DNA of 64,000 bases from Myxocyprinus asiaticus. Its lineage: Eukaryota > Chordata > Actinopteri > Cypriniformes > Catostomidae. The stretch lies in the NCBI RefSeq assembly GCF_019703515.2, contig NC_059379.1, positions 24,789,880 through 24,853,879 on the forward strand. The letters are read 5' to 3'. The notes under the pieces were generated by a model that was not told the DNA's origin, ran no database searches, and saw only the letters and a list, made by a program, of their open reading frames with translations. Below, piece after piece: positions 60,256-64,000 of this stretch; position 1 is the first letter of the stretch, and each line of letters begins with the position of its first letter. Made by a program: the position numbers and the translations under genes.

Positions 60256-61786
60256 CATTTCTGACTCACTTGGATTGCGTTTGGTTGAGTCTTAGAGTGT
60301 TGATGCATTTCCCCAGAGTTAACAAGGAAGTGTTGATATTTCCAGCTTCTTTTAAGCGCTCTCCTCTGTTCTGAGTCTTTGCGCATCGCTCAGATCCAGC
60401 CAAATCACATAATGACAGCCTTTAAAAGTAAAATGCAAAATAAATAAATGCATCCATGTAAAATTACGAGTGTAGTACTGGCATGTAGGCATTGAGGTCA
60501 CCTACTCGCTTATTGTCTGAACTCGAGGAACACCCACGTCTTCAATCCGCAAGATTCAAATGGAAAATATACTATGGCTAAGGAGGAAATACTCATTATA
60601 TTTTAGATGCTTAGAAGGGTATGAAAATATTGGAGTTCAATTTATAAATATTCATTCTCAAAATATTTAAATGAGTTGCCTTCTGCTTGAGATGTTTTTG
60701 AGCTTAGTGGAGGAGAAACTTTGATTTTTCCTTCCAGTTTTCACAACTTTCAGTGCCTCATCAGCACTATTCACTTGAACCCATTTCAGATCTGAAGAAT
60801 AAATAAACTGATATATATTAAGACAAATAGCCATACAAGTACAACAATAAAGAAAATAATATGCTAATAGAGAAATTATAGACAAAAGTAATTTTAATAT
60901 TTAATAAAGCCATCACTGTGTGACTAAATTAGGCTAATAATATCTGCACCTTGAGCAACTGATCAAGCAACCTGAGTAAATGATTCATTACTATTTTCTA
61001 ACCAGAAAATGAGTGAATTTGCAAAATATTTTGCTTTCTATGTTATTTTTAGGTTACCTTTGACAAAAGCATTGCCTTTGACATCTTGGGCTAGCCGCAA
61101 AACACTTCTTCTGTGAGAGCCATTTGAAACAAGATCGAGCAGGTCATGGATGTTTTCATTGTAGATTTCGCAAAAGGAGACCCATACTGAGAATTTAACA
61201 TAAGAGGCCTCATCCAAACAGATACTGTCCACATCAATGTCACTACAGGTGGAGCCTGAAATGAGAAAATAAATGCACATAAAATGTGGAAACTTGCATT
61301 GGTTGATGCTTTACATTGCTGATTTTTAAAAATCATGTTAATGCTTACTTTCAAGTGAACAACTGGCACTAGACATACTGGACAGGGTTTTCTGGGAGTC
61401 ACTCTGATAAACAAAAACAAACAGCCATAATTTCAATACTAGTAAAACCCTTCTCTTAGCTGGAAAACCATTATACAAATGTTTTTTTTTTTAATTAATA
61501 AAAAAAAAAAGTACATCTTTAAATCTGCAAAGAAGGTTTCTCTTATTTGTAGCATCCTCATCCTGCTGCTCTTTAGTGAGTCTTGTAAAATCGACACATC
61601 GATGAGGCTTGATGTTGTTTTGAGAATAAATTCTGCCCTCAACGCTGTTAAAGATCACATTCAGGGACCGGGGCAGAATTTCTCCATCTGATTCAGGGCC
61701 TATAACATAACAGCAGCAACATAAATGCACAGACAGCTATACGTACATAGGGTTGGGAATCTTAAGGAATTTTACGATTCCGGTTC

Positions 61787-62228
61787 TTTTTTATTTATGT
61801 TTTTATCCCCTTTTCTCCCAATTTGGAATGCCCAATTCCCACTACTTAATTGGTCCTCGTGGTGGCACGGTTACTCACCTCAATCCCGGTGGTGGAGGAC
61901 AAGTCTCAGTTGACTCCGCTTCTGAGACAGTCAATCCACGCATTTTATCACGTGGCTCTTTGTGCATGACTCCGCAGAGACTCAGCATGTGGAGGCTCAT
62001 GCTACTCTCCGCGATCCACGCACAACTTACCACGTGCCCCATTGAGAGCGAGAACCACTAATCACGACCACGAGGAGGTTACCCCATGTGACTCTAACCT
62101 CCCTAGCAACCGGGCCAATTTGGTTGCATAGGAGACCTGGCTGGAGTCACTCAGCACACCCTGGATTCGAACTTGTGACTCTAGGGGTGGTAGTCAGCGT
62201 CAGTACTCGCTGAGCTACCCAGGCCCCA
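61787..62228 (-). mobile_element. tRNA-derived SINE with 13-bp target duplication
   Basis: Same family and orientation as the SINE at 43295-43725. On the minus strand the 5' end is ggggcctgggtagctcagcg with A box TAGCTCAGCGAG and B box AGTTCGAATCC. Flanked by the direct repeat acgattccggttc (61774-61786 and 62229-62241). The 3' end reads 'ggagaaaaggggataaaaac'. Confidence 0.85.
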
Positions 62229-62241
62229 ACGATTCCGGTTC

Positions 62242-62794
62242 CTTAACAGTTCAAGTAATGATTCCAGTCATTCTTTTAGTACTTTTTAAAGAATTATTTA
62301 GAAATGAGAAATGCAATTCTTATTACATTTACTACCCTCTGCTGTCTGTTACCAAATAATGAGATAATTTCAGATTTGTACAGAGCAGATAAAAAAAAAA
62401 TCTGAAATAAATTTAATACAGTAATTGTAAAAGGTGTTTGCAGACTTTTTAGAGACATAAATACAATCCAATGATAGATCCTTACTATTTTATATAAAGA
62501 AATCTAACCAACACGAAATGTGATGGCATATTTCATTATTTTTGAATAAAATTCCACTTATTACAACAAAACTTGTGTAGATTTAATTATACATTGTCAT
62601 ATGAACAACCAGTCAGTAACTGCACTGCTTGATTTAATAGAGACACAGGTCTATTAAATAAACAGTAAAAGTTCCAGAGACAGTTTCATGTAGGCTAATG
62701 TTGTACTTCAGGCTTGTGAGACTTCAACAGTTCTTATTTAATTTCGAGTTGGACATTCATAACTTGCACATCAGTATAAGATTACTTGAATACT
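62242..62794. other. No exon recognised upstream of kif20b exons
   Basis: I searched this stretch for the expected P-loop exon (GxTNxGKT-like) on the minus strand and found none. A/T-rich, with no other feature. Confidence 0.35.
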
Positions 62795-63214
62795 GGAAGC
62801 GCTGTATGTTTCGTGCTGTAGATTCAAAAGAACCGGCTCATTAGAATGGTACTTTCGGGATCGGACTATACCGGAAGTACCATTTGTTTTACACTGTTGA
62901 TTCAAAAGAACCGGCTCCTTTGAATAATTATTTCGGGAATCGATATGTACCGGAAGCGCATATGTTTCGCGCTGTAAAAAGAGCCGGCTCGAGACTCGTT
63001 CGATTGGGAGTTAGTGTGTTTTTACGCTGCAGAGTCAGTAGAGGACAGCGCTGCTGTAGAAAGTGCTGCTGGAAACACTGGCTGTGTCTAGTTTCGAAGG
63101 CCGCATACGCCATCGTGTCTGTCTCGTTTCATAAAAGCGAGTAGGACACTTCGGTTGCGAACTTCTTTCACGGGAATTCGGAGGATGCAAATCAATCAAA
63201 TCCATTCATTTTCA

Positions 63215-63858
63215 CTCAAATCAAATCAAATCACTTTTATTGTCACACAACCATGTACACAAGTGCAATAGTGTGTGAAATTCTTGGGTGCAGTTCCGAG
63301 CAACGTAGTAGTCGTGAAAGTGATGAGACAGTACCAATTTACAATAAACATCAGATTTTCACAACATAATTTACATATCTAATATACAAATAATAACATA
63401 CAATGTACAGTATACAATACACACAATATAGAATACACATTATACAATAAAAAATAGTATATATAGTATATATAAAATATAGAGAAGGTTGTATTGTGCT
63501 GTATTGACATTCAGTTGATAGTCAGTTGCCAGTGTGTTGTTAAGAGAGAATATAATTTATGACAGTCCGGTGTGAGATAATAAGATTAATAAAGTGCAGT
63601 GCTGATGTATATTGATCGTGAGAGACCAAGAGTTCAAAAGTCTGATTGCTTGGGGAAGAAGCTGTCATGAAGTCGGCTGGTGCGGGTCCTGATGCTGCGA
63701 TACCGCCTGCCTGATGGTAGCAGTGAGAACAGCCTATGGCTCAGGTGGCTGGAGTCTCTGATGATCCTCCGAGCATCAATCATATACACAAGTGCAACAG
63801 TGGGTGAAAGTCTTGGGTGCAGATCCGAGCAACATAGCAGTCATGACAGTGATGAGAC
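63215..63858. repeat. Dispersed repeat with internal direct duplication
   Basis: The block around 'gtacacaagtgcaatagtgt ... cttgggtgcagttccgagca' at about 63253-63330 recurs at about 63783-63858 (atacacaagtgcaacagtgg, ...). Between them, 63640-63775 is GC-richer ('gcttggggaagaagctgtca', 'gataccgcctgcctgatggt'). It looks like a retroelement-derived repeat; the family is not assigned. Confidence 0.5.
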
Positions 63859-63861
63859 ATA

Positions 63862-64000
63862 CACTACCGTTAAAAAGTTTAGGGTCACTTTCTCATCCTT
63901 TATTTTATTTTTTTCTCACATTTTAGAATAATAGTAAAGTCATCACAACTATAGAAAAATAGAAATGGAAATATGGATATATGTTGTGACTAAAAAAAAA
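63862..64000 (+). mobile_element. Mariner/Tc1-like MITE, left end, cut by window
   Basis: Begins cactaccgttaaaaagttta right after TA, the style of terminus common in fish mariner-like MITEs. The right end is outside the window. Confidence 0.5.

Larger units (their letters stand above)
40023..61699 (-). pseudogene. kif20b: KIF20B-type kinesin (MPHOSPH1), disrupted gene, 5' end missing
   Basis: KIF20B is a plus-end-directed kinesin-6 acting in cytokinesis. Here 22 exons can be followed on the minus strand from just after the P-loop to the stop at 40023-40025, with phases that fit at every junction checked. Diagnostic stretches are the kinesin core ([26 protein letters not shown]), the long coiled-coil stalk, and a KIF20B C-terminus (FPKPELEISFTPLKPDRM, ARKRKSPGME, LQKIDDFIQSSPTL, SDHLIIKRKLKTRTF). 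It is disrupted by in-frame TGA at 60556-60558, TGA at 55080-55082, TAG at 51252-51254, and one-base frameshifts near 50892 and 50747. N-terminal exons including the P-loop were not found. Conserved splice sites point to recent inactivation of a duplicate or to assembly errors; a working gene is unlikely as read. Confidence 0.9.
58977..61699 (-). pseudogene. kif20b: kif20b motor-domain exons, one nonsense codon
   Basis: Exons in transcript order: 61515-61699, 61349-61403, 61058-61255, 60680-60791, 60506-60577, 60270-60419, 58977-59133. They encode PESDGEILPRSLNVIFNSVE (just after the P-loop), the loop insertion typical of kinesin-6, FSVWVSFCEIYNENIHDLL, the switch I region split across two exons (KLKNISSR|SHSIF), switch II (DLAGSE ... 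[14 protein letters not shown]), and FQQHIPFRKSKLTHNLQGFF ... YDETLNVLKFSA. TGA at 60556-60558 truncates the protein inside the motor (SHSIFSI*ILRIED). The donor of exon 60680-60791 reads AAG|GCAACT, a GC-AG type site. The usual RESKLT motif is RKSKLT here. The ATP-binding P-loop (GKT) exon was not found in the window. Confidence 0.9.
61749..62993. mobile_element. Probable decayed DNA element hosting a SINE
   Basis: 'gggttgggaatcttaaggaa' followed by 'cgattccggttc' on both sides of the SINE marks the older sequence. At 62795-62993 a unit of about 77 bp containing 'gattcaaaagaaccggctc' or a variant occurs three times. Such subterminal repeats fit a hAT-like element, but the far end is not defined. 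Confidence 0.4.

Noticed and set aside
61747..62061. Open frames of 62 and 102 codons
   Set aside because: They cover the second SINE and its flank; not genes.

Overview
The window looks like a chromosome segment from a teleost fish, most likely a cypriniform. Two vertebrate genes with canonical GT-AG introns can be read. Nearly everything else is transposon debris typical of cyprinid-type genomes: Tc1-like elements with TA target duplications, hAT-like elements with 8-bp duplications, many copies of two short inverted-repeat element families, tRNA-derived SINEs, LINE fragments, a small LTR element and (TA)n microsatellites. The species assignment is inference from this repeat style.

Layout: 1-5.8 kb holds unclassified and repeat-derived sequence, including a CpG-containing stretch at about 1.25-2.35 kb. 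6.0-8.4 kb (+ strand) is an apparently intact two-exon serotonin 5-HT7-type receptor gene (htr7, 409 residues). 8.6-40 kb is intergenic and filled with transposable elements, several nested: a 2.4-kb hAT-like element containing a dead reverse transcriptase, two hAT copies in opposite orientation, a Tc1-like element inside another inverted-repeat element, and a gag-only LTR element. 40.0-61.7 kb (- strand) is a kinesin gene of the KIF20B (MPHOSPH1) type. It is traceable exon by exon from just after the P-loop to the C-terminus; the exons before that were not found and probably lie beyond the window or are lost. 61.7-64 kb is again repeats.

The main biological point is that the kif20b copy is broken although its splice architecture is almost perfectly preserved. 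I read three in-frame stop codons (one inside the motor domain, two in the coiled-coil stalk) and two one-base frameshifts within one large exon. A 65-bp stray duplicate of part of that exon lies in a downstream intron and still carries a glutamine codon where the main exon has TAG. This suggests a recently inactivated gene duplicate, or several assembly errors. htr7 and kif20b are convergent (tail to tail), about 31.6 kb apart. I saw no CRISPR array, operon or novel multi-gene system. The unusual features are the pseudogene with its stray exon fragment, a palindromic Tc1 derivative in one of its introns, and several nested insertions whose target duplications or empty sites can be read directly.
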